Below, in pieces: positions 1-8,632 of a DNA stretch of 64,000 nucleotides. Made by a program: the position numbers and the translations under genes. Position 1 is the first letter of the stretch; every line of letters begins with the position of its first letter. The notes beneath the pieces are model-generated. The model searched no databases and was not told where the DNA came from. It saw only the letters and a program-made list of their open reading frames with translations. This DNA comes from Sorangium cellulosum (GTDB lineage Bacteria > Myxococcota_A > Polyangia > Polyangiales > Polyangiaceae): assembly GCF_004135735.1 (NCBI RefSeq), contig NZ_CP012670.1:7890501-7954500 (forward strand), in the 5' to 3' direction.

Positions 1-62
1 TGAACTCGAAGGGCTACGAGACGATGGCGGGCGCCGTCGACCTCAAGCTGTTCACCGAGTAG
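1..62 (+). CDS. 3' end of an unidentified gene
   Basis: Only the last 19 codons and the TAG stop (60-62) are in the window. The reading frame ends ...KLFTE, and every one of these 19 codons has G or C at its third position, as expected for a real gene in this genome. The product cannot be named from so short a piece. It is convergent with ddl, 184 bp away. Confidence 0.5.
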   Translation, partial: NSKGYETMAGAVDLKLFTE

Positions 63-246
63 CGTCGCGAGGAGCTCGCGGCGCCGACGGACACGGTCGT
101 CCCGAGGCGCCGCGAGCGCGCGCCGGCGCTCGCCTCCAGCCGGCGCTGTGACTCCCTCTCTGACAGGATGAGACGGCGCCCGTCCCGTGAATCGGGGCGG
201 GCGGCGACGGAACGGGGCCCTGGACGAGCCCCCCGGGCGTCCGCCC

Positions 247-1284
247 TCAGACCGCCGACTTGAGGAGCCGCAGCCGCTTCTCCGCCTGGCCCCGCTCGCT
301 CAGCCGGAGCTCCGAGGCGGCGGGCGCGCGGCGCCGCACCGGCTGGTGCAGCCGGGCGCTCGCCAGGATGGCCTCGCACAGGTCGCCGAACTCGTAGCCT
401 GACGCCGCCGCGATCTTCGGCAGCAGGCTCGTCGGCGTCATGCCCGGCAGGGTGTTCACCTCGAGCACATACTCGTTCTCTCCGCCCGTCACGAGCAGAT
501 CCACGCGCACCGCGCCGGTGCAGCCGAGCGCCTGGGCCGCGCGCTCCGCCAGGTTGAGCACCCCGCGGTACCGGGTCGGCGGGAGGCGCGCCGGCATGTG
601 GTACTCGGTCATGCCCGGCGTGTACTTCGCCTCGTAATCATAGAGGCCCTTCTTCGGGACGATCTCGATGGCGCCGAGGACCTTGCCGTCCAGGATCCCC
701 ACGTTGACCTCGGTCCCCGCCACGAACCGCTCCACGATCACGGCGTCGTCGAACTCGAACGCGAGCGCGAGCGCGGCCCCGAGCTCCTCGAGCGACGCGG
801 CCTTGGTCACGCCGAGGCTCGACCCCTCGCCGCGCGGCTTGACGATGACCGGGAACCCGAACGAGCCGTGGATCGACTCGAGATCATCCAGGTCCTGGCG
901 CGCGTCCACCGTGTAGTAGGGCGGCGTCGGCACGTTGTGCAGGCGGAACATCTCCTTCGCCTTGAGCTTGTCCATCGCGAGGGCGCTCGCGAGCACGCTC
1001 GACCCGGTGTACGGGATCTGCGCGAGCTCCAGGACGCCTTGCACGCAGCCGTCCTCGCCGAGCCGGCCGTGCAGGGCCAGGAACGCCGCGTCGAGCCGCG
1101 CGCGCTGCAGCGTGGCGCAGAGCTCCGTGCCGAACCGGTCCCCGAGCGTGATCCGGACGACATCGTGCCCGCGCGCCTCCAGCGCCTCGGCGACGGCCGC
1201 CCCCGAGCGCAGGGACACCTCGCGCTCCCCCGACGAGCCGCCCATCACGACGCCGACCCGCCTCCGGACTTGCCGCTCCACCAT
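247..1284 (-). CDS. ddl: D-alanine--D-alanine ligase
   Basis: This ATP-grasp enzyme makes the D-Ala-D-Ala dipeptide for peptidoglycan precursors in the cytoplasm. The 345-residue product has the usual family length. It opens with the substrate-loop signature MGGSSGEREVSL, followed by LHGRLGEDG and the ATP-grasp stretch IVKPRGEGSSLGV. The metal-binding end of the active site reads VLEVNTLPGMT, where Glu and Asn bind Mg2+. The first Met lies only about a dozen residues before MGGSS, so the chosen start fits the family. The gene stands alone: the phosphorelay upstream is 327 bp away on the same strand. The fold and motifs are seen directly; the exact substrate is inferred from the family. Confidence 0.95.
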   Translation of the reverse strand: MVERQVRRRVGVVMGGSSGEREVSLRSGAAVAEALEARGHDVVRITLGDRFGTELCATLQRARLDAAFLALHGRLGEDGCVQGVLELAQIPYTGSSVLASALAMDKLKAKEMFRLHNVPTPPYYTVDARQDLDDLESIHGSFGFPVIVKPRGEGSSLGVTKAASLEELGAALALAFEFDDAVIVERFVAGTEVNVGILDGKVLGAIEIVPKKGLYDYEAKYTPGMTEYHMPARLPPTRYRGVLNLAERAAQALGCTGAVRVDLLVTGGENEYVLEVNTLPGMTPTSLLPKIAAASGYEFGDLCEAILASARLHQPVRRRAPAASELRLSERGQAEKRLRLLKSAV

Positions 1285-1611
1285 CGAAGAACCTCCGTCG
1301 CCTTACCCGTGCGAACACCAACACCACGCCAGCGCCTTCCCGGTACAGCCAAGCTGCCAGAGAGGTGCTGCGCAAAAACCAGGCCAGCTGCTTTCGAGGC
1401 CACAAACCGCGGCGGCCCTGCAGCGGAGGGCGGTATTCCTGAAGCTGAGGTTGAGGAAAACTGCGCCCGCCCGCCGTGTTCACCTGCCCACGGCGCGCTG
1501 ACCGCCAACCCGGTATCAAGGCCGGCGGCGGAGGTCAACTAAACGGAGCGAACGTGCCGTCCGGGGTGGACGCGGCCGGCCCCCCCGTGGACCGCCCCGC
1601 GACGCCGGACA
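1285..1611. other. intergenic stretch without a gene
   Basis: These 327 bp separate the CheY gene from ddl on the same strand and must hold the ddl promoter if ddl is transcribed separately. I see no convincing hexamer pair, hairpin or conserved open frame here. The base composition is slightly less GC-rich than in the neighbouring genes. Confidence 0.5.
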
Positions 1612-1989
1612 TCAGGGCTCGCCGGCGAGCTTCTTCACCGCGGCGAGCAGCAGGTCGGGCTTGAACGGCTTGATGATCCAGCCCTTTGCGCCGGCCTTCC
1701 GGGCCTTCTCGATGAGCTCGGGCTGCCCCTCGGTGGTGAGCATGAGGATCGGCAGGCCGGACGCGAGGTCCTTCTCCCGCAGGCTCTCCAGCATCTCGAT
1801 GCCGTTCATCACCGGCATGTTCACGTCCGCGATGATCATGGCCAGATCGTCCTTGTGGGCGGCGACCGCGGCGACCGCGTCCCGGCCGTTGTCCGCCTCC
1901 ACGATGCCATACCCCGCGCCCGACAGGAGGATACCGACCTGCTGGCGGACCGTGTTCGAGTCCTCGACGAGAAGAATCTTCTTGGCCAT
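1612..1989 (-). CDS. CheY-like response regulator
   Basis: A single receiver domain of 125 residues with no output domain, as in CheY. The acidic pair is E9-D10, the phospho-acceptor is D55 in ADVNMPVMNG, the switch threonine is in LTTEG (85-86), and the conserved lysine is K107 in IKPF. It is the last gene of a minus-strand set, 36 bp after the CheX-like gene and downstream of the CheA-like kinase. The natural reading is that it receives phosphate from the Hpt/kinase protein and is dephosphorylated by the CheX-like protein. No flagellar or pilus genes lie nearby, so the behaviour it controls is unknown. Confidence 0.93.
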   Translation of the reverse strand: MAKKILLVEDSNTVRQQVGILLSGAGYGIVEADNGRDAVAAVAAHKDDLAMIIADVNMPVMNGIEMLESLREKDLASGLPILMLTTEGQPELIEKARKAGAKGWIIKPFKPDLLLAAVKKLAGEP

Positions 1990-2025
1990 CTATCGTGTCT
2001 CCTTTGGCGCGCGCTGCCCCGCGGC

Positions 2026-2562
2026 TCAGAACAGCAGCACTTCGCCCTCGCGCTGCGGATCGGGCATGATCACTTCCTTGAGCTTCAGCGTCGTGTCCTG
2101 GGCGCGCGCGTCGAACAGCACGGCGAGCCGGTCGATCCCCGCGTCGAAGACGAGCCGCCGGAAGCCCTCGCTCTGCTCCTCCCTGGCGCGCAGGTGCTCG
2201 CCGATCGCGGCGCTCGGCGTCGAGAGCACGACGACCAGCCCGAGGGGGCGCAGGCGGTTCTTCACCCGCCCGAGGAGCTGGTTGGCGAGCTCGCTCGCCC
2301 AGTCGCACACCATGTCCTCGTCGAGCTCGCGCCGGCCCCGCAGCGGGTGGCAGCGCATGATGAGCGCCACCGGGGCGACGATGGTCAGGCTCCCGCAGAG
2401 GTGATCCCCCGTGAAGCCGATGAACGAGACCACCGCGTTGCCGGGCGTCGCCTCCGACTCCGCCTCCTCGACCAGCCGGAGCTCGACGCCATTGTCACGA
2501 AACAGGTGGACGCACGACGCCGCAAGCTCGTCGTAGATGCGGTGCCAGCTCTCCGAATTCAT
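2026..2562 (-). CDS. CheX-like (CheC/CheX family) protein
   Basis: The 178-residue protein resembles the CheC/CheX family of CheY-P phosphatases. The helix SELANQLLGRVKNRL (about residues 90-105) carries the E-x-x-N pattern that makes up the catalytic site in that family. A GDHLCGSLTI strand before it matches the usual domain order. The ATG start is preceded by a GAGGA-type ribosome site. It lies between the kinase gene (43 bp) and the CheY gene (36 bp), which supports a role in switching off that CheY. Phosphatase activity is inferred. A related but divergent copy lies at 8830-9555. Confidence 0.75.
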   Translation of the reverse strand: MNSESWHRIYDELAASCVHLFRDNGVELRLVEEAESEATPGNAVVSFIGFTGDHLCGSLTIVAPVALIMRCHPLRGRRELDEDMVCDWASELANQLLGRVKNRLRPLGLVVVLSTPSAAIGEHLRAREEQSEGFRRLVFDAGIDRLAVLFDARAQDTTLKLKEVIMPDPQREGEVLLF

Positions 2563-2605
2563 TCCGCTCTCCTCGATCCCTCGCCCTGCACTGTCGATGC
2601 GCTCA

Positions 2606-5416
2606 CTACGCCACGCGATCCGGGCTGCCCGCGCCCGGGCTCGCTCCGCCGCGCGAGGGGCCGGCGAGGAGCGCGCCCCGCGCGCTCGCAGGCCCCTGCG
2701 AGGCAGAGGGCGGCGCGCCCGCGGACGGGGCGGCCTCGCCCGGCTCCCGGGGGAAATGGAAGCGGAAGGTCGTCCCCTTGCCGCGCTCCGTCTCGATCTC
2801 GACCCGGCCCGCGAGCCGCCGGCACTCGTGGAGCGCGACGCCGAGGCCGACGCCGCGGCCCGAGACGTCCGTGACCTGCTCGGCGGTGCTGAAGCCGGGA
2901 GAGAACAGCGCGGCCTCGAGATCCCGCCGCGTGGCGCTCGGCAGCCCGACGGCGGCCGCCTTCTCGCGCACCCGCTCCCAGTCGATGCCCGCGCCGTCGT
3001 CCCCGATCTCGATGACGATCTCGCCCGCCGTCGCGCGCGAGCGGAGCGTGAGCGCGCCGTTCGGCGGCTTGCCGGCCCGCTCGCGCGCCTCCGGCAGCTC
3101 GATGCCGTGGTCCATCACGTTGCGCACGACGTGGCACAGCGCCTGCCACATCGCGGCGAAGCGCGGCGCGGGGAGCCGGACGCCCCCGGCGTCGATGCGC
3201 ACGGCGGGCTTCGGCTTGCCGAGCTTGCGCGCCAGGGTCTCGGCCTGGTCCCTCATCCGGTTGAAGCGCACCTCCGTCCGCTCGTCGCGGAGCGCCCCGA
3301 GGGCCCGCTCCAGCTCGGCGGGATCCCGGCGCGCTCGCACCATCTCGAGCAAGGCCTCGATCTCCTCGTGGCCGACGTCGACGCGCGTGGCCTGCGCCGT
3401 CGAGGCGAGCAGGCCGCTCACGCGCGACACGAACGCCCCCCACGCGTCCCGCAGCGCCCCGAGCTGCTCGTCGGACGGCAGCGCGCGCTCCTCGACGACG
3501 AAGCTCTCGATCTCGTGCGCCACGTTCGCCACGCTCGTCACGTCCCAGAGCCCGGCGTTCCCCTTGATCGTGTGCACGACGCGCATCACGTGGTCCACCT
3601 CGGTGACCGCGCGCGAGGTCACCGCGTCCACGAGCTTGGTCGTGTCGTTCACGAACCCGAGCAGGCCGAGCCGGTCCTTCACGGCGCGCTCGAACACCTT
3701 GATGTACTCGCGCTGCTGCTCGTACTCCCGCAGCGAGTCGATCGTGGACGTGACGTCCGTGATCACCATCAGCGCGCCGCTGAACTGGCCGCCCTCGGAC
3801 AAGATCGGCTTGAAGCCGAGCGCGAGGTGGCGGCCCTCGCGGCGCAGGGCCTTCGGGAGCTGGTCGAGGACGACCTCGAGCGGGAGGAAGTCGTCGCAGG
3901 CGGCCTCCCACCCCATCCGGAGGAACGCGCGGGCCCGGGGGTCGTGGCCGGCGATGCGGTCGGCGAAGTGCTCCCCGGCCGCCGGCGCGCCGAAGAGGCG
4001 CTCGAAGGCGGCGGAGTGCACGGCGTCCATCGTGCCGTCCCGGCGGATGGTCACCAGGGCCTGATCGACGTTGTCGAGCACGAGGCGCATCACCCGGTTG
4101 CGCTGCTCGAGCTCGGAGGTGCGCTCCGCGACGACGGCCTCGAGGTTCTGCCGGTGGCCCTCGAGGACCTCGTCGCGCGCCTGGATGCCCGCCAGCATCT
4201 CGTTGAACGCGTCCGTGAGCGCCCCGAACTCGTCGTCGGCGGTCTTCTGGGCGCGCGTCGTGTAGTCGCGCGTCCGCCGGACGTGGGCCGCGGCCTCGCC
4301 GAGCACCTCGAGCGACCGGGAGATCCCGCGCACGAGGACGAACGCGAGCGCGACCGACATGAGGAGCACGAACGCCGAGACCGCGACGCCGTTGCGCACC
4401 GTCCGCCGCGTGTCCGCGACCTTGGCCGCGGCGGCGCGCCGCATGCCGGAGATCGCCTCGTGCCCGATCGCGGCGAGCCGGTCGAGGCGCCCCTGCTGCG
4501 CCTCGATCCACACCTCGTGGTCGACGGACAGCGCCTCGTCCGTCGACGCGATCGCGGCGGAGCGCAGCTCGTCGGCGCGCAGCGCGCGCGGGTCCGAGCG
4601 GGCGGCGCGGTAGAGCGCGCGCGCCGCGTCCGACGCGTTGGCGCTGAACACCTCGTGATAGAGCTGCTCCTCGGTCATCAGCGTCACGAGCGTCTTGAAG
4701 GCGCCCGGCTCGAACTGCGTGGACGCGAAGGTGTGCGCGAGCAGCGCGTGCTGGCGGCTGGCGCGCTCGGCGAGCTCGTGCACGGCGACGATCGACTGGA
4801 TGTTGCGCAGGAGCTCGCCCTCGTCGCTCAGCTCGGACAGCCCCGCGTTGGCCCGGATCAGGCTCACGTTGATGGCGCCGAACAGCTTGAGCACGCCGTC
4901 GAGCGGCACCGCCTTCGCGTCGGCCTGGCCCCGGAAGGCGGCGAGCTCGCCGACGCGGGCGCGCGCCTCGGCGAGGTAGCGGGCCAGCCGGGGCGAAGGG
5001 AGCCTGGAGAGGTCGCGCGCGGGCGCGGCGAGGAACGCCTCGAGGTGGGCGAGGCTCGCGTCGGTCGCCGCCCGCGCGGCGGCGAGCTCGCCGCGCGCGC
5101 GCAGGAGCGCCGCGGCGCGGTGGGGCGGCGGCGCCTTTTCCTGCGCGCCGTCAGCGTGGCTCGTGTCCGGAGGCCGGACCTCCAGCCCCTCCACCACCGC
5201 GGTCCACGCCCGCTCCTTCTGGAGCGCGTGCAGCGGCTCCGCCATCCTGGACGAGAGCTGCGCGAGGTCCTCGATCGTGCCGATCGCCGCCGCCCTCGCC
5301 GCCTGCTGCCGCGCGTCGCCGACGATCATCGCCGAGAGGAGCAGGGCCCCCGCGACGGGCACGCCGGCGAGCGACCACAGCTTCAATCGAATCGAAGCGC
5401 TACGCCATCTCGGCAT
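2606..5416 (-). CDS. membrane-anchored CheA-like histidine kinase
   Basis: A 936-residue sensor. Order: TM helix about 13-32; long helical extracytoplasmic region 35-340 resembling a nitrate/nitrite-sensing (NIT) type domain; TM helix about 343-363; HAMP about 364-420; PAS-like segment about 440-560; Hpt domain with H615 in VVHTIKGNAG; then a CheA-type ATPase domain with N-box HVVRNVMDHG (762-771) and DDGAGI (806-811). After the ATPase comes only a disordered Ala/Pro/Gly tail. There is no CheW-like P5 domain and no receiver, so it probably does not join chemoreceptor arrays. The ATG at 5416 is preferred to the GTG at 5422 because GGGGAAG lies at proper spacing. It heads the set with the CheX-like and CheY genes. 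The sensed ligand is unknown. Confidence 0.88.
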   Translation of the reverse strand: MPRWRSASIRLKLWSLAGVPVAGALLLSAMIVGDARQQAARAAAIGTIEDLAQLSSRMAEPLHALQKERAWTAVVEGLEVRPPDTSHADGAQEKAPPPHRAAALLRARGELAAARAATDASLAHLEAFLAAPARDLSRLPSPRLARYLAEARARVGELAAFRGQADAKAVPLDGVLKLFGAINVSLIRANAGLSELSDEGELLRNIQSIVAVHELAERASRQHALLAHTFASTQFEPGAFKTLVTLMTEEQLYHEVFSANASDAARALYRAARSDPRALRADELRSAAIASTDEALSVDHEVWIEAQQGRLDRLAAIGHEAISGMRRAAAAKVADTRRTVRNGVAVSAFVLLMSVALAFVLVRGISRSLEVLGEAAAHVRRTRDYTTRAQKTADDEFGALTDAFNEMLAGIQARDEVLEGHRQNLEAVVAERTSELEQRNRVMRLVLDNVDQALVTIRRDGTMDAVHSAAFERLFGAPAAGEHFADRIAGHDPRARAFLRMGWEAACDDFLPLEVVLDQLPKALRREGRHLALGFKPILSEGGQFSGALMVITDVTSTIDSLREYEQQREYIKVFERAVKDRLGLLGFVNDTTKLVDAVTSRAVTEVDHVMRVVHTIKGNAGLWDVTSVANVAHEIESFVVEERALPSDEQLGALRDAWGAFVSRVSGLLASTAQATRVDVGHEEIEALLEMVRARRDPAELERALGALRDERTEVRFNRMRDQAETLARKLGKPKPAVRIDAGGVRLPAPRFAAMWQALCHVVRNVMDHGIELPEARERAGKPPNGALTLRSRATAGEIVIEIGDDGAGIDWERVREKAAAVGLPSATRRDLEAALFSPGFSTAEQVTDVSGRGVGLGVALHECRRLAGRVEIETERGKGTTFRFHFPREPGEAAPSAGAPPSASQGPASARGALLAGPSRGGASPGAGSPDRVA

Positions 5417-5812
5417 GCACACTCTTCCCCCCGGGATGGCCCGTGCGGCGGAGAGGCCGCGCGCTCTTCGTGTGCTTCACGACAAGGGGCTCCGCGCGAG
5501 CGCCGGAGACCCCGCGCCGCGCCCTCGCCTGGAGCATCGGACGAATCGAACGTCGCATGCGATCATCGAGGCACCTGGACAGAGGGCCGCCGTCGGCCCT
5601 TCCGCGCGCACCATGTGCGTCCTCGTGATTCAGGCTCTTTCTTGTTGCGACGTTTCACGTGCCCTGGTGCGCCAGTGATGATGGCGGGCGTGTTGAACCC
5701 CACCGCGGATCGTTCCTGTGTATGCTACGCGTGAAGGTCGCGAGTCCGCAAGAGCGCGTGCGGCGCCGGCAGGTGCCGCAACCGAGGCTCGGCGAGCACG
5801 GAGAAAGGAACG
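5417..5812. other. divergent intergenic region, kinase / porin
   Basis: About 396 bp lie between the start of the CheA-like kinase (minus) and the start of the porin gene (plus), so promoters for both must be here. It is less GC-rich than the genes beside it and has no convincing open frame. A ribosome site (GAGAAAGGA) lies just before the porin ATG. I could not assign promoter hexamers or operators. Confidence 0.5.
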
Positions 5813-7432
5813 ATGATGGGTCGGAGTTCACAGCGGCGAGCGCGCGCAGGGCGGCTCGGACGCGCTTCGGGTGTTGCGATCGGAGCAGTGCTGGTCACGG
5901 CCTCTCTCGCGCACGCGCAGAGCCCCGGCGCCGGCCCCGCGCCGGGGGACGCCCGAGCGCCCGCAGCGCCCGCAGCGCCCGCAGCGCCCGCAGCGACCGG
6001 AGCGCCCGCAGCGACCGGAGCGCCCGCCGCGGCGCCCGCAGCGACCGGAGCGCCCGCAGCGCCCGCCGCGACCGGAGCGCCCGCGGCGCCCGCCGCGACC
6101 GGAGCGGCCGCCGCGGCGCCCGCCGCGACCGGAGCGCCCGCCGCGGGTGGAGAGGCCTCCATCGCCGAGCGGCTCGCCGCGGCGGAGCGGCGGGCGGCGG
6201 AGCTCGAGAAACGCCTCTCGGCGCTCGAGGACGCGCAGCTCTCGCCGGCGGAGGACGACGACAAGGACCTGCTCCGGATCTACGGATTCGTCGACGTCGG
6301 CGTCCAGCGCTCGTGGATCGATGAGAACTTGGATCATGCGGCCCTCATGCCGCAATCGAACGCCCTGAACTTCGTCGTGGGGAACTTGAACCTCTACCTC
6401 GACGCGCAGCCCAGCAAGGAGTTTCGCTTCCTCGGGGAGCTCAGGTTCACGACCGCGCCCGGCGGCACCCCGGTCCCCGTGAATCCGCCGCCGCCCGGCG
6501 TGCTGTACCGGACGGGCACGCAGAATTTCGGGACCCTCGACTCGACCGCGCTCAACGTGACGAGCACCTTCGGCGGGCTGGTGGCGATCGAGCGCGCCCA
6601 CGTCGACTGGACGCGCTTCAACCTCTTCAAGCTGCGCGTCGGGCAGTTCTTCACCCCGATCGGCATCTACAACGTCGACCACGGGAGCCCGGTGCTCATC
6701 ACCGCCGACATCCCCTATTTCATCACGTCGAGCATCTTTCCCACGCGGCAGACCGGCATCATGGCGTATGGCAGCGTGTTCGCGGGCCCCTGGGAGCTCG
6801 GGTACAACGCCTACGTGAGCAACGGGCGCACCGAGAACGCGCCGTTCGCCTTCGACGACGACCGCGGGTTCGGCGGCCGCCTGCACGCCAGCTACGAGGA
6901 TCCCGGCAAGCTGGCGCTGAAGCTCGGGACCTCGGTCATCCTCAGCAAGGCCCGCGACTGGGTCGTCGACTACACGCCCGGCGAGCAGTTCGGCGAGTTC
7001 GAACGGACGACCCACTCGACATGGTCGTACCGGGAGTACATCGGGGCCGGCGATGTCTCGCTCGACGTCGGCAGGACGCGCATCCGGGCGGAGGCGGCGG
7101 TCATCCGCCAGATCTACGACCAGCGCGCCGGCGACGGGTTACCCGGGTTCTACCCGCCGGACGCGTGGAAGACCTCCACGTACGCGCTGGCGGCGCACCG
7201 GATGGACTTCCTGAACATGGAGCCGTACGTGATCGGCGCCTTCCTGCGCGCGCCGTTCATCGACCACGACAGCATGTTCCAGCTGGGCGGAGGCTTGAAC
7301 TTTTACATCACCCCGAGCGTCACACTTCGGACCCAGGCGATGCACACGATCCTCGACACCCTGCGCCAAGAGAGCGCGAAGCCAGCGGTCCTCCACACGA
7401 CCGCGATCGCCCGTCTGATCCTGGCTTTCTGA
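5813..7432 (+). CDS. outer-membrane porin-like protein with Ala/Pro repeat
   Basis: A 539-residue exported protein. A basic N-terminus and hydrophobic stretch end in a signal-peptidase site near SLAHA-QS (about residue 35). Next come about 70 residues of APAATG-type repeats, then a short coiled coil rich in Glu, Leu and Arg (about 115-140). The rest (about 150-539) has alternating short beta strands rich in Tyr, Phe and Arg and ends in a phenylalanine (LILAF), as outer-membrane barrels do. The layout (signal, periplasmic linker, coiled coil, barrel) resembles phosphate/anion porins, but the substrate is not shown. The PstS-like gene starts 18 bp downstream, which suggests shared use of a small anion such as phosphate (inference). 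Confidence 0.75.
   Translation: MMGRSSQRRARAGRLGRASGVAIGAVLVTASLAHAQSPGAGPAPGDARAPAAPAAPAAPAATGAPAATGAPAAAPAATGAPAAPAATGAPAAPAATGAAAAAPAATGAPAAGGEASIAERLAAAERRAAELEKRLSALEDAQLSPAEDDDKDLLRIYGFVDVGVQRSWIDENLDHAALMPQSNALNFVVGNLNLYLDAQPSKEFRFLGELRFTTAPGGTPVPVNPPPPGVLYRTGTQNFGTLDSTALNVTSTFGGLVAIERAHVDWTRFNLFKLRVGQFFTPIGIYNVDHGSPVLITADIPYFITSSIFPTRQTGIMAYGSVFAGPWELGYNAYVSNGRTENAPFAFDDDRGFGGRLHASYEDPGKLALKLGTSVILSKARDWVVDYTPGEQFGEFERTTHSTWSYREYIGAGDVSLDVGRTRIRAEAAVIRQIYDQRAGDGLPGFYPPDAWKTSTYALAAHRMDFLNMEPYVIGAFLRAPFIDHDSMFQLGGGLNFYITPSVTLRTQAMHTILDTLRQESAKPAVLHTTAIARLILAF
5947..6150 (+). repeat. 9/18-bp Ala/Pro-coding repeat inside the porin gene
   Basis: Units such as GCGCCCGCAGCGACCGGA recur in tandem and imperfectly, coding (A-P-A-A-T-G)n. 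The linker is expected to vary in length between strains by slippage. Confidence 0.8.
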
Positions 7433-7450
7433 GAGAGGCTCGACGCAACC

Positions 7451-7906
7451 ATGAAGCGTTTATCCCTTCTTCTCCTCCTGGCCCTCCTCGGCATGACCCC
7501 GTCGCCTCCGTCGTTCGCGGTGGAGGACGAGATCGTCGTCGTCGTCCACCAGTCCAACCCTGCGCGGGCGGCGGGGCGCGACACGCTCCGCCCGATCTTC
7601 CAGACCACGCGCACGGAGTGGTACGGCAGGTCGGCGGTGCCGGTGAACCTGCCCGAGGACTCCTCGCTGCGCCAGCGCTTCGACATGGCGGTGCTGGGCC
7701 TCGATCCCGATGGCGTCGCCCGCTACTGGATCGATCGGAAGATCCGCGGCGGCGAGCGGCCGCCGCGCAAGGTGGCGAATCCGAGCGCAGTTCTCCGCGC
7801 CGTGGGCGAGGAGGCCGGCGGCATCGGGTATGTCGCCGCCAGCGACCTCAACCCCACCGTCAAGGTGATCGCGCGCATCCGCGACGGCCAGGTCGTGCCG
7901 CCGTGA
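7451..7906 (+). CDS. short periplasmic PstS-like binding protein
   Basis: A 151-residue secreted protein with a signal peptide (MKRLSLLLLLALLG, cut near SFA). The mature part starts EDEIVVVVHQSNP and contains LRPIFQTTRTEW, RQRFDMAVLGLDPDGVARYW and an EAGGIGYVAAS segment. These match the last half of the phosphate/oxyanion binding-protein fold, where ..GxIGY.. closes the second lobe. It is about half the length of full PstS, and similar single-lobe-like proteins are common as unlinked 'phosphate-binding' relatives. It starts 18 bp after the porin gene and ends 23 bp before the lipoprotein gene, so the three are probably one operon. The ligand is not proven. Confidence 0.7.
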   Translation: MKRLSLLLLLALLGMTPSPPSFAVEDEIVVVVHQSNPARAAGRDTLRPIFQTTRTEWYGRSAVPVNLPEDSSLRQRFDMAVLGLDPDGVARYWIDRKIRGGERPPRKVANPSAVLRAVGEEAGGIGYVAASDLNPTVKVIARIRDGQVVPP

Positions 7907-7929
7907 GCTCGTCAAGAGAGGAACGAACG

Positions 7930-8382
7930 ATGGACAGTCAGCCGTCTCGCATCAAGCCGCCCGTCCGCCGCGGGGCGCTGGTCGTCGCCCTCGGCGCCGT
8001 CTGCGCGGCGATGCTCGTGGGATGCTGGGATTCGGATCCCTGCGATCCGGGCCAGCTCGTCATCTCGAACGCATGCTTTACACCTTTCCCGGAGGGCGGC
8101 GTCACCGGCAGCGGCGGCGCCCCCAGCAGCGGCAGCGGCGTCACCGGCAGCGGCGGGAGCGGCGGTGACGCCACAGGCAGCGGCGGGAGCGGCGGTGATG
8201 CCACAGGCAGCGGCGGGAGCGGCGGTGACGCCACAGGCAGCGGCGGGAGCGGCGGTGACGCCACAGGCAGCGGCGGGAGCGGCGGCGGCGCCACAGGCAG
8301 CGGCGGGAGCGGCGGCGACGCCACAGGCAGCGGCGGGAGCGGCGGCGACGCCACAGGCAGCGGCGGGAGCGGCGGAGCCTGA
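7930..8382 (+). CDS. lipoprotein with Gly/Ser-rich decapeptide repeats
   Basis: A 150-residue predicted lipoprotein. After a basic N-terminus and hydrophobic helix, the lipobox ends in a cysteine (MLVGC-WD, about residue 36). A short Cys-containing head (PCDPG...NACFTP) follows. The rest is almost wholly a decapeptide repeat of the type GGDATGSGGS, flexible and non-hydrophobic. It could be a surface spacer or stalk. No catalytic domain is present. An AGAGAGGA-like ribosome site precedes the ATG. It is the third gene after the porin and the PstS-like gene. Confidence 0.7.
   Translation: MDSQPSRIKPPVRRGALVVALGAVCAAMLVGCWDSDPCDPGQLVISNACFTPFPEGGVTGSGGAPSSGSGVTGSGGSGGDATGSGGSGGDATGSGGSGGDATGSGGSGGDATGSGGSGGGATGSGGSGGDATGSGGSGGDATGSGGSGGA
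8161..8370 (+). repeat. seven 30-bp tandem units in the lipoprotein gene
   Basis: Seven head-to-tail units of 30 bp occupy 8161-8370, each coding ten residues. They differ at only a few positions, mostly at the GAC/GGC codon and a silent T/C. The near-identity points to recent expansion or gene conversion. There are no spacers, so this is not a CRISPR array. Confidence 0.9.
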
Positions 8383-8408
8383 CGCTACTGCGGGAAGTCG
8401 GGCCGAGA

Positions 8409-8632
8409 GGCGAACCGCCATGACGCCAAGAAACCAGGGAAGTAGAAGGGGAAATGGAGGGACAACCCTTCCCCTCTCTTCTTGGCGTCGTTGGCGCCAT
8501 GGCGGTTCTTCTGCTGATCCGGGGCAACCTCCCGCAGGAGGGGAAATGCAGGGACAGCCCTTCCCCTCTCTGCCTGGCGGCCTTGGCGCCATGGCGGTCT
8601 TTCTGCTGATCCGGGGCGACTTCCCCCAGTAG
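8409..8632. repeat. 92-bp tandem repeat with nested hairpins
   Basis: Two imperfect copies of a roughly 92-bp unit lie head to tail; AGGGGAAATG begins at 8447 and again at 8539. Each unit holds AGGGGAA...TTCCCCT arms and ends TTGGCGCCATGGCGGT plus CTGCTGATCCGGGG. The leading segment GAACCGCCATGACGCCAAG (about 8412-8431) is the reverse complement of much of the later TTGGCGTC..GGCGGTTC stretch, so the first unit can fold into a long hairpin. No gene runs through it. The whole gap 8383-8829 holds nothing else I can name. Confidence 0.8.

Noticed and set aside
2537..5734. A 1065-codon open frame on the plus strand opposite the CheA-like kinase
   Set aside because: The translation is Arg/His/Asp-rich low-complexity typical of antisense to GC-rich genes, while the minus strand holds clear domains.
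8161..8370. Possible CRISPR array
   Set aside because: The 30-bp units are contiguous, without spacers, and in frame with a lipoprotein gene.
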